Positions 43,155 to 52,516 of a DNA stretch of 64,000 nt are shown here, piece by piece. The stretch covers positions 2,163,379 to 2,227,378 of the forward strand of contig NZ_LN879430.1 of the NCBI RefSeq assembly GCF_900070325.1. Direction: 5' to 3'. A program made the translations under genes and the position numbers. The notes beneath the pieces were generated by a model. It saw nothing but the letters and a program-made list of their open reading frames with translations, was not told where the DNA came from and ran no database searches. Every line of letters begins with the position of its first letter. The stretch's first letter is position 1. Origin of the DNA: Herbinix luporum. GTDB lineage: Bacteria; Bacillota; Clostridia; Lachnospirales; Lachnospiraceae.

Positions 43155-44204
43155 ATGAAAGGTTGGTTTGCTTATTTTATGACAGCAAAGATGGACAAAA
43201 AAAAGAAATGGCTTACCAGGCTTCTTATTATAGAAGCAATTGTCTTACTAATAACAGTAGTATTGGTTTGGGGATATAATAAGCTTCATAAGACAATTAA
43301 CAAGATACCTAGAGATACCAGTCAGGATGAAGAAATAATATATAATGAGGAAATTCAGCTAGATGGATATAATAACTTCCTTATATTCGGCCTAGATACC
43401 AGGGATAATTCCTTACAAAGGGGTAATTCCGACACTATTATTCTTGTAAGCATTAATAAAAGAAACAATCTGGTTAAAATGGTTTCTATTTACCGGGATA
43501 CCTATGCTTATATTCCTGACAAGGGCTATAATAAAATCAATGCAGCCTATGCCAATGGAGGTTATGGTTTAGCTATCAATACTATTAACATGAACTTTGA
43601 CTTAAATATTACAAAATACGTTACCGTTAATTTTCAGGCAGTGGTAGAAGCAATTGATTATCTAGGTGGAATCACCCTAGATATAGATGAAACAGAACTA
43701 AAATATCTGAACGGATACGTAAGGGAGCTAAATCGAATCAATAATACAAATGTCCCCCAATTAGAAGCTGCCGGCAAACAAAATGTAAACGGTACTCAGG
43801 CAACCGCCTATGCCAGAATCCGATATACAAGGGGTGGAGATTTTAAACGAACCGAACGGCAAAGAATTGTACTTCAGGAGATGTTAAAAAAGGCTAAAAA
43901 ATTAAGCTTACCCAAATTATATAATATGGTAGAAAAATTTATGCCAATGATTTATACCAATTTGAGCAATAAGGATATTATGAATCTTATGAAATCCTTT
44001 CTCTCTTATGATATTGCAGACCAGACCGGATTTCCTTTTGAAAAAGATGCCCATGAATACCGAGGTGTATCTTATGTTTTTCCTATAAACCTTGAGGAAA
44101 ATGTAATAAGACTCCATCAGTTCCTCTTTGAAGATGAAAACTACACCCCTTCCGACCAGGTACAGGAATATTCAGCTTATATTGAAGATATTCGCAAAAG
44201 ATAA
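43155..44204 (+). CDS. LytR-CpsA-Psr family cell wall polymer ligase
   Basis: This is 349 residues with one N-terminal membrane segment (LLIIEAIVLLITVVLVWGY) and an extracellular LCP domain. The family pattern is complete: LIFGLDTRDN, RGNSDTIILVSINKRNN, VSIYRDTYAYIPDKGYNKINAAYANGG in parts, and the arginine-rich YARIRYTRGGDFKRTERQR near residue 225. LCP enzymes join teichoic acids or capsular polymers from lipid carriers to peptidoglycan. The first ATG has a poor ribosome site, and a start about 8-12 codons later is possible. A terminator follows. It shares a transcript with the upstream transferase. Confidence 0.93.
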   Translation: MKGWFAYFMTAKMDKKKKWLTRLLIIEAIVLLITVVLVWGYNKLHKTINKIPRDTSQDEEIIYNEEIQLDGYNNFLIFGLDTRDNSLQRGNSDTIILVSINKRNNLVKMVSIYRDTYAYIPDKGYNKINAAYANGGYGLAINTINMNFDLNITKYVTVNFQAVVEAIDYLGGITLDIDETELKYLNGYVRELNRINNTNVPQLEAAGKQNVNGTQATAYARIRYTRGGDFKRTERQRIVLQEMLKKAKKLSLPKLYNMVEKFMPMIYTNLSNKDIMNLMKSFLSYDIADQTGFPFEKDAHEYRGVSYVFPINLEENVIRLHQFLFEDENYTPSDQVQEYSAYIEDIRKR

Positions 44205-44214
44205 ATCATTAAAA

Positions 44215-44252
44215 GGGCTAACACACAAGTAAGAAGTGCGTAGCCCCATTTT
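44215..44252 (+). terminator. Terminator of the transferase-LCP operon
   Basis: GGGCTA and TAGCCC, with inner CAC/GTG pairing, are followed by CATTTTTAA. It separates the plus-strand pair from the convergent teichoic acid genes. Confidence 0.85.
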
Positions 44253-44271
44253 TAATTATCTTATTTATATT

Positions 44272-45426
44272 TTATGATTTGATTAAGTCAACAATTCTCT
44301 TAGTAGCCTTCCCATCAAGATTAGGGAAGTTTTCTTTATTAAACTTTCTTATTCTTTCTATAGAATAGCCCTTTTTATTTATGATATCTATAAGCTCTTC
44401 ACAACTTTTAGCTACAGGTCCCGGCACATAGCTAATATAATCCTCATAAAAACCACGACCCTTATTTGAAAATTCCTCCAAATCATAGGCAAAGAAAATC
44501 ATAGGTTTCTCGGTAATACAATACTCAAATATTATTGAAGAATAATCCGATATTAGTATATCAGAAGCCATTATAAGGGATGATAAATCTTTCTCCCGTG
44601 AAAGATTACATATCTTTTTAATATCCTTAGCATCTGCTAACCTTGCTACAAAAGGATGTAGCCGAAGTCCTAGGATATAATCTTTGGGCAGCAGCCTTGA
44701 TAATTTCTCTACTTGATTTATTATGGTCTCAGATCCTAAATTCTCATCCCTAAAAGTCGGGGCATATAAGATTAACTTCTTATCCCTAGACAGCTTATAT
44801 TTCTTATAAATAACTTCCTTATCAATATTTATACCTTCCTTGTCACTCTTCCATAAGCGATAGAGAATATCATCGGTTTTAGGAAGACCGGTGGCATAGA
44901 CTTTATCTATGCTAATTCCAAAAACCTTGGCATAAAGTTTTGCTGTACTTGTATTATTTACTATCAAATGAGTAATATTTCTATTGGCCTTTTTTTCCAA
45001 CTCTTTAAGCTTACCGGTATTAACGTCCTGACCAAATTTTTTTATTGTTCCTGTACCATGCCATAGCTGAACAACTTTTACATTCTTTTTAACCTTAATA
45101 TATGCCATAGGTAAAAATACATTATCAAGCAATATTATATTTGATTTGGCCAGCAGATAAGGTTTAATTAAGAAAAAGGATAATAGATTTCTTACATTTT
45201 TAAACCCCCTTACAGATCCTACTTCTGTCTTGGTAATATAAGAAAATTTATACCCCGGTTCAGTCTTCTTTAACCGGCTTATAACTAGGCTGACATTACT
45301 GCTTTCTCCGTCATCATGGGTCATGACACAAAAAAATCTTTTATTACCTGCCAAATTATTCACTGTAAAAAGTCTGCATATGTAATAAACAAATGCAAAT
45401 ATACGATATCCTATTTCCTTAACCAT
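44272..45426 (-). CDS. CDP-glycerol glycerophosphotransferase family protein
   Basis: This is 384 residues of the TagB/TagF family. Markers are VQLWHGTGTIKKFGQD near residue 120, ILYAPTFRDE, and the pair DILISDYSSIIFEYCITEKPMIFF and GRGFYEDYISYVPGP. These enzymes add glycerol or ribitol phosphate units to a teichoic acid-like chain on the cytoplasmic membrane face. It lacks the long N-terminal region of full TagF and may be a priming or modifying enzyme. It is the last gene of a minus-strand group with a TagB/F paralogue and tagD. Confidence 0.88.
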   Translation of the reverse strand: MVKEIGYRIFAFVYYICRLFTVNNLAGNKRFFCVMTHDDGESSNVSLVISRLKKTEPGYKFSYITKTEVGSVRGFKNVRNLLSFFLIKPYLLAKSNIILLDNVFLPMAYIKVKKNVKVVQLWHGTGTIKKFGQDVNTGKLKELEKKANRNITHLIVNNTSTAKLYAKVFGISIDKVYATGLPKTDDILYRLWKSDKEGINIDKEVIYKKYKLSRDKKLILYAPTFRDENLGSETIINQVEKLSRLLPKDYILGLRLHPFVARLADAKDIKKICNLSREKDLSSLIMASDILISDYSSIIFEYCITEKPMIFFAYDLEEFSNKGRGFYEDYISYVPGPVAKSCEELIDIINKKGYSIERIRKFNKENFPNLDGKATKRIVDLIKS

Positions 45427-45453
45427 AATCCACTATCCTTTATACTCAGCTTT

Positions 45454-46653
45454 CTAATTATGATACGGTACGATTTTTGTTAATAGTTCTATAACCTTAC
45501 CGGATGCATTTCCATCATCTGCATGGTTATATTTTTTACTAAAAGCTTTATATTTTTCATTATATAGATTAAAATCGTATTCCTTAATGGCCTCAAGTAA
45601 GGTAGGCATTGTCTCTACCACCGGTCCCGGAGCCTCATTAATCAAATCAAAATAAAATCCCCTCAAAGTGTTCTTATATTCATTAAGATCATAACAGTAA
45701 AACAAGATTGGTCTTTTTAGTATGCTATAATCAAACATAACCGAAGAATAATCAGTTATCAGCATATCTGAAACCAGATATAGAAGGGAAATGTCATAGC
45801 TCATATCATAGGTATAAATAAAACCCTGATAGGGTGACCAATCAATCTGATCCATAACCAAGTAATGATACTTGACAATCATTACAGTATCATCCTTCAA
45901 CTGCTTCATAAGCAAGGAAAAATCTATCCTGGGGTTAAATTTATACCTTCCGTTCCCATGGAATTCATTATCCCTCCAGGTAGGAGCATAGAGAATTATT
46001 TTTTTGTCTAAGGGAAGTCCTAATTCTTTTTTTATTTTTTCTATATCTTCTTTATTGTTTTTATGAAAAAGAATATCATTTCTGGGATAACCAATTTCAA
46101 GAATTTCTTTTGTAAATCCAAATGCTCTTCTAAAAATCTCAGTGGAGTATGAATTTTGTGAAATTAGATAATCCCAAGTTTGAGCATTATTATAAAAATT
46201 CCTTTTATAATCAGAAATATCTTTCTCTCCGGCCATAAAAACCGCCTCTAAATCAAGAGCCAGCTTCTTTAAAGGGGTACCATGCCAAGTCTGTATATAA
46301 GTACAGCCTTTTCGCTTAATTATATACATAGGGAATCTAGAATCACTTATCCATACCCCTGCCTTGGCAAAATAATAAAAATACCGGAACCGGTTTCTTT
46401 TAATTTTCTTAGCCGATCCCGGTATTTTAGTCTGCATATCTTCCAATATAAAATAACAGCGGTACTTTTTATCCAGTCCCCGGGCAACCATTTCCTCATA
46501 AATCGCCTTGGGGTTTCCTGTATAATTTCTGCCTAAATTACTTTCAAAAAGTATAATTTTCTTATTTATAGGCAAAATTTTTGTTAATATCTTATAGCAG
46601 GCTAATACCATCTGTTTTAGAAAACCCATACCAAATACCGTACCTTTCATCAC
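45454..46653 (-). CDS. CDP-glycerol glycerophosphotransferase (TagB/TagF type)
   Basis: This is 399 residues. The family motifs are complete: TYIQTWHGTPLKKLALDLE near residue 130, NFYNNAQTWDYLISQNSYSTEIF, IGYPRNDILFH, ILYAPTWRDNEFHG, and DMLITDYSSVMFDYSILKRPILFY, then RGFYFDLINEAPGPVVET. It transfers glycerol phosphate from CDP-glycerol to the growing teichoic acid. The start is uncertain because no clear ribosome site stands before the first ATGs. MGFLKQMV, eight codons in, is an alternative. It lies between tagD and the family paralogue, 18 bases after tagD. Confidence 0.92.
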   Translation of the reverse strand: MMKGTVFGMGFLKQMVLACYKILTKILPINKKIILFESNLGRNYTGNPKAIYEEMVARGLDKKYRCYFILEDMQTKIPGSAKKIKRNRFRYFYYFAKAGVWISDSRFPMYIIKRKGCTYIQTWHGTPLKKLALDLEAVFMAGEKDISDYKRNFYNNAQTWDYLISQNSYSTEIFRRAFGFTKEILEIGYPRNDILFHKNNKEDIEKIKKELGLPLDKKIILYAPTWRDNEFHGNGRYKFNPRIDFSLLMKQLKDDTVMIVKYHYLVMDQIDWSPYQGFIYTYDMSYDISLLYLVSDMLITDYSSVMFDYSILKRPILFYCYDLNEYKNTLRGFYFDLINEAPGPVVETMPTLLEAIKEYDFNLYNEKYKAFSKKYNHADDGNASGKVIELLTKIVPYHN

Positions 46654-46671
46654 AATTTGGTAATTCTTTTA

Positions 46672-47067
46672 TTACATTTTTTTGTTGTTAAGATCTTCTT
46701 TTATCTTTGTTGTTGATATGCCTTCTGTTCTGGGAAGATAAATTACCTCGCAATAATCTTTTAGGAAATCAAATTTACCCTTCCAATCATCCCCCATTAC
46801 AAAAATATCTACATCATTATCTATTACATCCTGTATTTTCTGCTCCCAGTTATATTCCGGCAGTACCTCATCCACATAACGAATAGACTCGAGAATTACC
46901 TTACGATCCTCATAACTATGATAAGCCTTCTTGTTCTTTATGGCATTAAATTCGTCTGTTGATAAGACAACAATAAGATAATCCCCCAGCTCTTTTGCTC
47001 TTCTTAATAAATTAATATGGCCTACATGTAAAAGATCATAGGTTCCGTAAGTAATAACCTTCTTCAT
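46672..47067 (-). CDS. tagD: Glycerol-3-phosphate cytidylyltransferase
   Basis: TagD makes CDP-glycerol from CTP and glycerol 3-phosphate, the donor for glycerol teichoic acid. The 131 residues match the family. Markers are YGTYDLLHVGHINLLRRAKELGD (with HVGH for nucleotidyl transfer), VLSTDEFN, and RTEGISTTKI near the end. A weak purine-rich site precedes the ATG. It supplies the TagB/F-type enzymes downstream and those of the 50132-52516 gene. The gene sits 84 bases after the truncated remnant beside the IS30 element. Confidence 0.95.
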   Translation of the reverse strand: MKKVITYGTYDLLHVGHINLLRRAKELGDYLIVVLSTDEFNAIKNKKAYHSYEDRKVILESIRYVDEVLPEYNWEQKIQDVIDNDVDIFVMGDDWKGKFDFLKDYCEVIYLPRTEGISTTKIKEDLNNKKM

Positions 47068-47151
47068 TGCTCTTTCATTCTCTCCTGTAAAGAGAATTTC
47101 CCTCCTTCTTTTTCATTATGGTTTTTTGTGCAGTTGCACAACTGCCCTAAT

Positions 47152-47346
47152 CTATTTTTCTTCTTCCGTTTCATTCTTTGTAACTATCTTATCTTTATCC
47201 TCTGCTGCTGTATCAGTTTTAGCTTCAGTATTTGTAGCATTCTCCTCTGTGGCAGGCTTCTTCTTTTTCTTTTTCTTCTTTTTGGGTTTACTAGAAGCCT
47301 TTTCTGCCCCTATAAACTTTTGGGAAGTTGTAAAATAAAATGCCGT
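47152..47346 (-). pseudogene. C-terminal scrap of a gene cut by the IS30 element
   Basis: The minus strand carries about 64 codons in one frame before a stop, with no start codon of its own. The text begins with a hydrophobic end (AFYFTTSQKFIGAEK). It continues into a lysine run (about nine K in a row) and an acidic, Ala/Thr/Glu-rich tail ending NETEEEK. The frame runs into the IS30 left end, and on the far side the tagH stop follows at once. So the 5' part of this gene is gone, not merely displaced. It was probably a membrane protein of the teichoic acid group. I cannot name it. Confidence 0.65.
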
Positions 47347-48520
47347 AATATATAGAAAACTCATGGTAATCCATTGTAAAATGTTTAATAACCAAAGAAA
47401 AACATTAGCAAAGGAGTACCATGAGTTATATATGAATAATAACACAGAAACAAGAAAAAACAAACACCTAAATGAAAGAGAAAGATACGCCATAGAGTTG
47501 TACCTAAAAGAAAAGTATACAGTAACGGAAATAGCAAAGAGGTTGGGCAGGCACAGAAGGACAATAGAAAGAGAAATAACCCGTGGGACAATATATTTAC
47601 AAAATAGTGATTTAACATACAGAAAAGAGTATTGTGCAGATGTAGCCCAAAGGAGATATGTAGAGAACGGGAAGAATAAAGGTCCACGGTTAAAGATAGG
47701 AAATGACCATGAATTAGTGAGGTATATAGAATCAAAGATAATAAATGAAAAATATTCTCCTGATGCTGTTATTGGACAAATAAAAGCAAAGGGACTGAAG
47801 TTTAAAACGAGTATCTGCACGAAAACACTATATAACTACATTGATAGAGGGGATGTATTTTTAAGACTAACGAATAAATATTTGCCAGTGAAAAAGGATG
47901 GTAAAAAACGCATATATCAAAGGGTTAAGAAGATAGCACTGAAAAATCTTAAGGGAAGCAGCATAGAGGAAAGGCCGAAAGAAGTTAACGATAGGAAGGA
48001 ATATGGACACTGGGAGATGGACTGTGTAGTAGGCAGAAAAAATAGCGCAGCAGTATTACTGGTATTAAGTGAACGAAAGACGAGAGAAGAAATAATTCTT
48101 AAACTACCAGACAAAACGCAGGAATCAGTAATCAAAGCAATAGATGAATTAGAAAGGAAGTATAGAAGGAAATTTAGGGAGAAGTTTAAAACGATAACAG
48201 TAGATAACGGGACAGAGTTTTTGGACTATAGAGGGATAGAGAAATCAAAAACAGAGCCAGGCAAGGACAGGACGAAAGTGTATTATGCTCATCCTTATAG
48301 TTCTTGGGAAAGAGGAACGAACGAAAATATTAATAAACTGATAAGAAGATTTATACCAAAAGGAACAGATATATCAAAAGTAAGTAAAGCAAAAATAAAA
48401 AGTATAGAGAGATGGATTAATGAATATCCAAGAAGAATGTTTGGTTATAGGTCAGCCATAGAAATGGCGGTATGATGTATAGAATTTATTCCAGTAAGCA
48501 ATGGATTTACCAAATTTTGC
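47347..48520 (+). mobile_element. IS30-family insertion sequence
   Basis: The element is about 1.17 kb and holds one transposase gene. Inverted ends are visible: TGGTAATCCATTG at 47364-47376, and CAATGGATTTACCA (complement TGGTAAATCCATTG) at 48499-48512. The outer limits are approximate. AAATGCCGT (47338-47346) on the left and ACGGCATTT (48521-48529) on the right are exact inverted copies. IS30 elements are known to prefer palindromic targets, so these could be halves of the target. Alternatively they belong to the element ends. Confidence 0.85.
47432..48475 (+). CDS. IS30-family transposase
   Basis: This is about 347 residues from MNNNTETRKN. A longer frame opens upstream, and the true start is uncertain. 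The N-terminal helix-turn-helix (TVTEIAKRLGRHRRTIEREI) is typical of IS30. The DDE catalytic core is present: aspartate in GHWEMDCVVG, aspartate in TITVDNGTEF, and glutamate in ERGTNENINKLIRRFIPKG. The gene looks intact, with no frameshift, so the element may still be able to move. Base use is AG-rich on the coding strand, unlike neighbouring genes, which fits recent arrival. It has a site AAAGGAG some 20 bases before the chosen ATG. Confidence 0.95.
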   Translation: MNNNTETRKNKHLNERERYAIELYLKEKYTVTEIAKRLGRHRRTIEREITRGTIYLQNSDLTYRKEYCADVAQRRYVENGKNKGPRLKIGNDHELVRYIESKIINEKYSPDAVIGQIKAKGLKFKTSICTKTLYNYIDRGDVFLRLTNKYLPVKKDGKKRIYQRVKKIALKNLKGSSIEERPKEVNDRKEYGHWEMDCVVGRKNSAAVLLVLSERKTREEIILKLPDKTQESVIKAIDELERKYRRKFREKFKTITVDNGTEFLDYRGIEKSKTEPGKDRTKVYYAHPYSSWERGTNENINKLIRRFIPKGTDISKVSKAKIKSIERWINEYPRRMFGYRSAIEMAV

Positions 48521-48527
48521 ACGGCAT

Positions 48528-49283
48528 TTAATATTGCAATTTATACCCTATAAACTTTTCTTCATAGAGCTTGCAAATCTCTTCTACAGGCCCATCGGCT
48601 ACTAAAGTGCCTTTATCTAAAATAATGGCACGGTTACAGATTCGTCTTACCTGCTCAATAGAATGGGATACGAATAAAACCGTAATCCCTTTATCAAACA
48701 TTTCTAGTATTCTTTTCTCACTCTTTTTTCTAAACTTAGCATCTCCCACAGACAGAACTTCATCAAGAATAAGAATTTCAGGCTCCATTACTGTGGCTAT
48801 GGAAAAGCCCAATCTGGCCTTCATACCGGATGAATAATTTTTTACCGGTACATGGATAAAATCACCCAGCTCAGAAAATTCCACTATTTCATTAAACTTT
48901 TCTTTTATTAACTCCTTGGGATATCCCAGTACTGCACCGTATAGATAAATATTTTCCACTCCGGTATATTGACGATCAAAGCCTGCTCCCAGTTCCAACA
49001 AAGGTACAATTTTACCTTTAACGGTCAAATTACCTTCAGAGGCTTTTAAAACCCCGGCTATGATTTTTAAGAGTGTGCTTTTTCCGGCACCATTTAAACC
49101 TAGGATACCTAGACGATCACCCTTATTTACCGTAAAGGAAACATCCTTTAGAGCCCAGAATTCTTGATATCTTAACTCATTTTTTATAAATTTAATAACA
49201 TATTCCTTAAAATTATCAACTTTCTTTTCCATTAGGTTGAATCTCATACCTACATTCTCAACCTTTAAAATCTCTTTACTCAC
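48528..49283 (-). CDS. tagH: Teichoic acid ABC exporter ATPase
   Basis: This is 251 residues from a GTG with GGAGG six bases before it. The ATG four codons earlier has no site. Walker A is LGLNGAGKSTLLKIIAGVL near residue 60. The signature NYSSGMKARLGFSIA and Walker B ILILDEVLSVGDAKF are those of TagH/RfbE polysaccharide exporters. It lacks the long C-terminal domain of Bacillus TagH. It powers export of the finished polymer with the permease encoded just upstream. Its stop codon directly adjoins the IS30 element. Confidence 0.92.
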   Translation of the reverse strand: MSKEILKVENVGMRFNLMEKKVDNFKEYVIKFIKNELRYQEFWALKDVSFTVNKGDRLGILGLNGAGKSTLLKIIAGVLKASEGNLTVKGKIVPLLELGAGFDRQYTGVENIYLYGAVLGYPKELIKEKFNEIVEFSELGDFIHVPVKNYSSGMKARLGFSIATVMEPEILILDEVLSVGDAKFRKKSEKRILEMFDKGITVLFVSHSIEQVRRICNRAIILDKGTLVADGPVEEICKLYEEKFIGYKLQY

Positions 49284-49333
49284 AATATCCTCCATACCGG
49301 GATTTATTTAATATTACAATTAAATCCCTCTAA

Positions 49334-50116
49334 TTAGATATTTAATATGAATTTATCCTGTTTCTTATAAAATAACAGAATACCGATTAACAATGAAGCA
49401 AAACTATAAGCTGCAGAAATAAATAATGCCTGTGGATCTAAGCTATGACCATAAATACAATTTCTAAAATTAATAATTATATGGTAGATTGGATTAAAAT
49501 AAAATATCCACTGGGCACCTACGGAGCTTGCATCATAAAATATAGCTGAAGTATACATAATCATCATTAAGGCAACATCCCATAGATATTCCATATCACG
49601 GAAAAAAACCGCCAAGGTTGCTAGGATTAATCCCATACCCAAGCTAAGAACCAAGATTAAAAACAAGGGTATAATTGCATTAAAAATATAGACTGTGGGA
49701 TAAACCTTAAATATAATCATGGCTCCAAATAGTACAATCATTGAAATCATAGAAATAATATAGGATGACAAAATATTGGACAAAGGGTAAATGTACTTGG
49801 GAACATATACCTTCTTTATCATACCACTATTACTTCTTATAGATTTCATTGCTTGTTTTGTCGACTGGGAAAAGAAGGAGTATAAAAGTCTTCCTGTTAA
49901 AATATAGACAGGAAATGTTGCATCATTTTTTTTACGTATGCCTATAAAAACCAGTGTCAAAACAATAGTAGTCAGAATCGGTTCTAAAAGTGTCCATAAT
50001 ATGCCTAGATAAGAACGTCTATATTTTAGCTTAATATTCTTTTTGGTCAGTTCAAATAATAGATATCTATATTTCTTGAAGTTTTTAATTGCTCTATCCA
50101 AATTTATCTCCACCAT
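49334..50116 (-). CDS. tagG: Teichoic acid ABC exporter permease
   Basis: This is 260 residues, an ABC-2 permease with about six membrane helices. The conserved N-terminal NIKLKYRRSYLGILWTLLEP and later FFRDMEYLWDVALMMIMYTSAIFYD, then NPIYHIIINFRNCIYG, are typical of TagG and O-antigen permeases. A TTG five codons after the first ATG has a better ribosome site (GGAG) and could be the real start. It moves lipid-linked teichoic acid across the membrane with TagH. It lies 38 bases before tagH. Confidence 0.92.
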   Translation of the reverse strand: MVEINLDRAIKNFKKYRYLLFELTKKNIKLKYRRSYLGILWTLLEPILTTIVLTLVFIGIRKKNDATFPVYILTGRLLYSFFSQSTKQAMKSIRSNSGMIKKVYVPKYIYPLSNILSSYIISMISMIVLFGAMIIFKVYPTVYIFNAIIPLFLILVLSLGMGLILATLAVFFRDMEYLWDVALMMIMYTSAIFYDASSVGAQWIFYFNPIYHIIINFRNCIYGHSLDPQALFISAAYSFASLLIGILLFYKKQDKFILNI

Positions 50117-50131
50117 TTACTAAATATTTCT

Positions 50132-52516
50132 TTATATCTTGAATACCGATTCTACCACTTTTTTGGAAGCCTGTCCATCTTCCCAAGCACAAAATCTATT
50201 ATAAAATTCTTCATACCTTGATTTATACTTTTGTTCTATTATATCAATATTTTTTATACTATCAACAACTTCTTCACTTGTAAATACCAAAGGACCCGGT
50301 ACTTCCTTTTCAATATCAATATAAAAACCACGAAGGACATCCCTATACTTTTCCAAATCATAGGTAAAGAATAGCATAGGTCTTTTTAAATTGGCAAAAT
50401 CAAAAAATACCGATGAGTAATCTGTTATTAAAATATCAGATATTAAATAAAGTTCCGATATATCATCGTACTTGCTCACATTGTAAGCAAATCCTTTTAG
50501 ATGGCTGACATCAAGAGAATCTGCTATAAAATAATGGGTACGAAGTAAAAATACATACTCATCTCCTAATTCCTTTTTCATTAAATCCAAATCTAACTGT
50601 AATTTAAATTTATACTTACCCTTATCGTAAAACTCATCATCTCTCCATGTGGGTGCATATAAAATAATTTTCTTTTCCTTGGGGATACCAAGGCGTTTTC
50701 TTATAATGGCAGCAATTTGATCACGGTCTTTGGAATGAAGGATATCATTTCTTGGATACCCGGTCTCCAACATAGTATTATCAAACATAAAACAACGTTT
50801 GAAGGTTTTAGAGCTAAATTCATTGGCAGCAATCAGATAATCCCATGCCCTTGACTGCTTGTATACCTGCTGTTTATATCTGGGTGTAGCAGAACTGATA
50901 TCATCTATATCAAATACCAGTTTCTTTAAAGGAGTACCGTGCCAGGTCTGTAAGAATATATTTCCTTCCCTTTTTACAATCCACTCAGGCTGACGGCTGT
51001 TAAAAACCATATAGCCAGCTCTTGCAACATAATAGTAATATCTTAAACTAAAACGCTTAATCTTCTTATGGCGAAAAGGAATCTTAGTTCCTTTTTTATT
51101 TATAATCCAAATACATTTATATTTACCTGGTGCATTAGCGGATATATATTCATAAATATATTTGGGGCTGTCCGAATAACTTTTTCCAAAAAAACTTTCG
51201 AATAGAATCCAGTTTTCCTTCATGGGTCTCTTTAAAAACACATGAACATATAAGGCTCTGCCTAAAGCCTTTCTACTTCTTAAAACCTTTTTTAATTTTT
51301 TTATACCTAAATGAAGCTTAACTATACGAAGTGATTTGTTAACATCCTGTTTAATCAAAGCTTTAACAAGGCGGCGTCTGTATCCTTTAAGTCCCTTTAT
51401 AACTTCTTTGTTTATTTCTTTAGCAAGGAGACTCATCTTAATAAAGTTCTCTTCACGCCAGATATCATTTACACTCCTTTTTAATCTAGGAGCGTATACC
51501 CTTGTATAGTATGAGATATATTTTTTCTCAAACCTATCCATTAAATCAGGATTGTATTCTATACGTTTTTTTGTTTCGTAATATGCAGCAATTAACTCAT
51601 TGAAGCGATTAGGGTCTTTAATCTGAGATAGGGCCGGAAAATTAATGGCATCATTGTGCTTACGCTTAACATAAAGAGCTGCAAAACGCTTTTTATACCT
51701 GTCTGTTTTTGATAAGGCTTCCATAAGAAAGGGAGCATCCGACAAATAAACTAAATCTTCAGGAAAGCGCAGCTTATTTTCTTCTACAAAGCTTCGTTTG
51801 AACAAGATATTTAAAACAGAAATGTTTTTAACACCTTTTCTTTTACTTACTAAAATACGATATGCTTGTCTTGTCCTAGCTTCCCTACGAAGTTGTTTCT
51901 CTTCTTCTGTCAGCTCCTCTTCATTAATAATCTCTTCTTCCGACTCTTCAATTTTCTTAAATTTCTTATCCCTCTTCTCTTCCTCACCTTCCTCGGTGCT
52001 TTCCTTATCATCTGAGGGATCTTCTGCACTATCAGCCTGGTTATCATCATCTTCCTGCTCATCTTCTGAAGGGGTTTCTAAATCACTTTCCTCTTCTTGA
52101 TCCTTGCTTTCTTTTTCCTCCTGTTCCCTAAGAAAATATACACTTCTTTGAAACCAGGTAGGTTTCTTCTTTCCGTAAGTGATATCATCATCTCTGTCAA
52201 GAGCTGCCTCTACCAGCAGTTCAATAGTATTCTCATATAAGTAGTCATCACTATCTAGAAAATATACATAGTCCCCCGTTGCTACATCTAGCCCTAAGTT
52301 TCTAGCTGCTGCAACCCCAGTCTTATTATCTAAATGATGTAATTTTACATCTAATTTATCCCCATATTCTGATACACATGCCAAATCCTCCTTAGGGGCA
52401 TGGTCACTGACAACAATAACCTCAAGATTACCATAGGTTTGTGCCACCAAACTATCAAGACAATCCCTTAAATATCCTTCCCCCCTATGAAATGGAATGA
52501 TTACACTTACTTTCAT
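50132..52516 (-). CDS. Fusion of family 2 glycosyltransferase and CDP-glycerol glycerophosphotransferase
   Basis: This is about 794 residues from MKVSVIIPFH, with GGAGGA before the ATG. Residues 1-130 are a GT-A glycosyltransferase (IIPFHRGEGYLRDCLDSLVAQ, metal-binding DSDD at 88-91). An acidic low-complexity stretch of about 80 residues (130-212, rich in Glu, Asp and Ser) interrupts it, and the rest of the glycosyltransferase part follows. From about residue 430 the protein is TagB/TagF-type (FLQTWHGTPLKKLVFDIDD, ILYAPTWRDDEFYDKGK, DILITDYSSVFFDFANLKRPMLFF). It could add both a sugar and glycerol phosphate to one polymer. It lies 31 bases before tagG. Confidence 0.88.
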   Translation of the reverse strand: MKVSVIIPFHRGEGYLRDCLDSLVAQTYGNLEVIVVSDHAPKEDLACVSEYGDKLDVKLHHLDNKTGVAAARNLGLDVATGDYVYFLDSDDYLYENTIELLVEAALDRDDDITYGKKKPTWFQRSVYFLREQEEKESKDQEEESDLETPSEDEQEDDDNQADSAEDPSDDKESTEEGEEEKRDKKFKKIEESEEEIINEEELTEEEKQLRREARTRQAYRILVSKRKGVKNISVLNILFKRSFVEENKLRFPEDLVYLSDAPFLMEALSKTDRYKKRFAALYVKRKHNDAINFPALSQIKDPNRFNELIAAYYETKKRIEYNPDLMDRFEKKYISYYTRVYAPRLKRSVNDIWREENFIKMSLLAKEINKEVIKGLKGYRRRLVKALIKQDVNKSLRIVKLHLGIKKLKKVLRSRKALGRALYVHVFLKRPMKENWILFESFFGKSYSDSPKYIYEYISANAPGKYKCIWIINKKGTKIPFRHKKIKRFSLRYYYYVARAGYMVFNSRQPEWIVKREGNIFLQTWHGTPLKKLVFDIDDISSATPRYKQQVYKQSRAWDYLIAANEFSSKTFKRCFMFDNTMLETGYPRNDILHSKDRDQIAAIIRKRLGIPKEKKIILYAPTWRDDEFYDKGKYKFKLQLDLDLMKKELGDEYVFLLRTHYFIADSLDVSHLKGFAYNVSKYDDISELYLISDILITDYSSVFFDFANLKRPMLFFTYDLEKYRDVLRGFYIDIEKEVPGPLVFTSEEVVDSIKNIDIIEQKYKSRYEEFYNRFCAWEDGQASKKVVESVFKI

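Noticed and set aside
47385-47820. Minus-strand frames running through the IS30 transposase gene
   Set aside because: They are antisense to the transposase. Only the part left of 47347 is credible as a remnant of a host gene.
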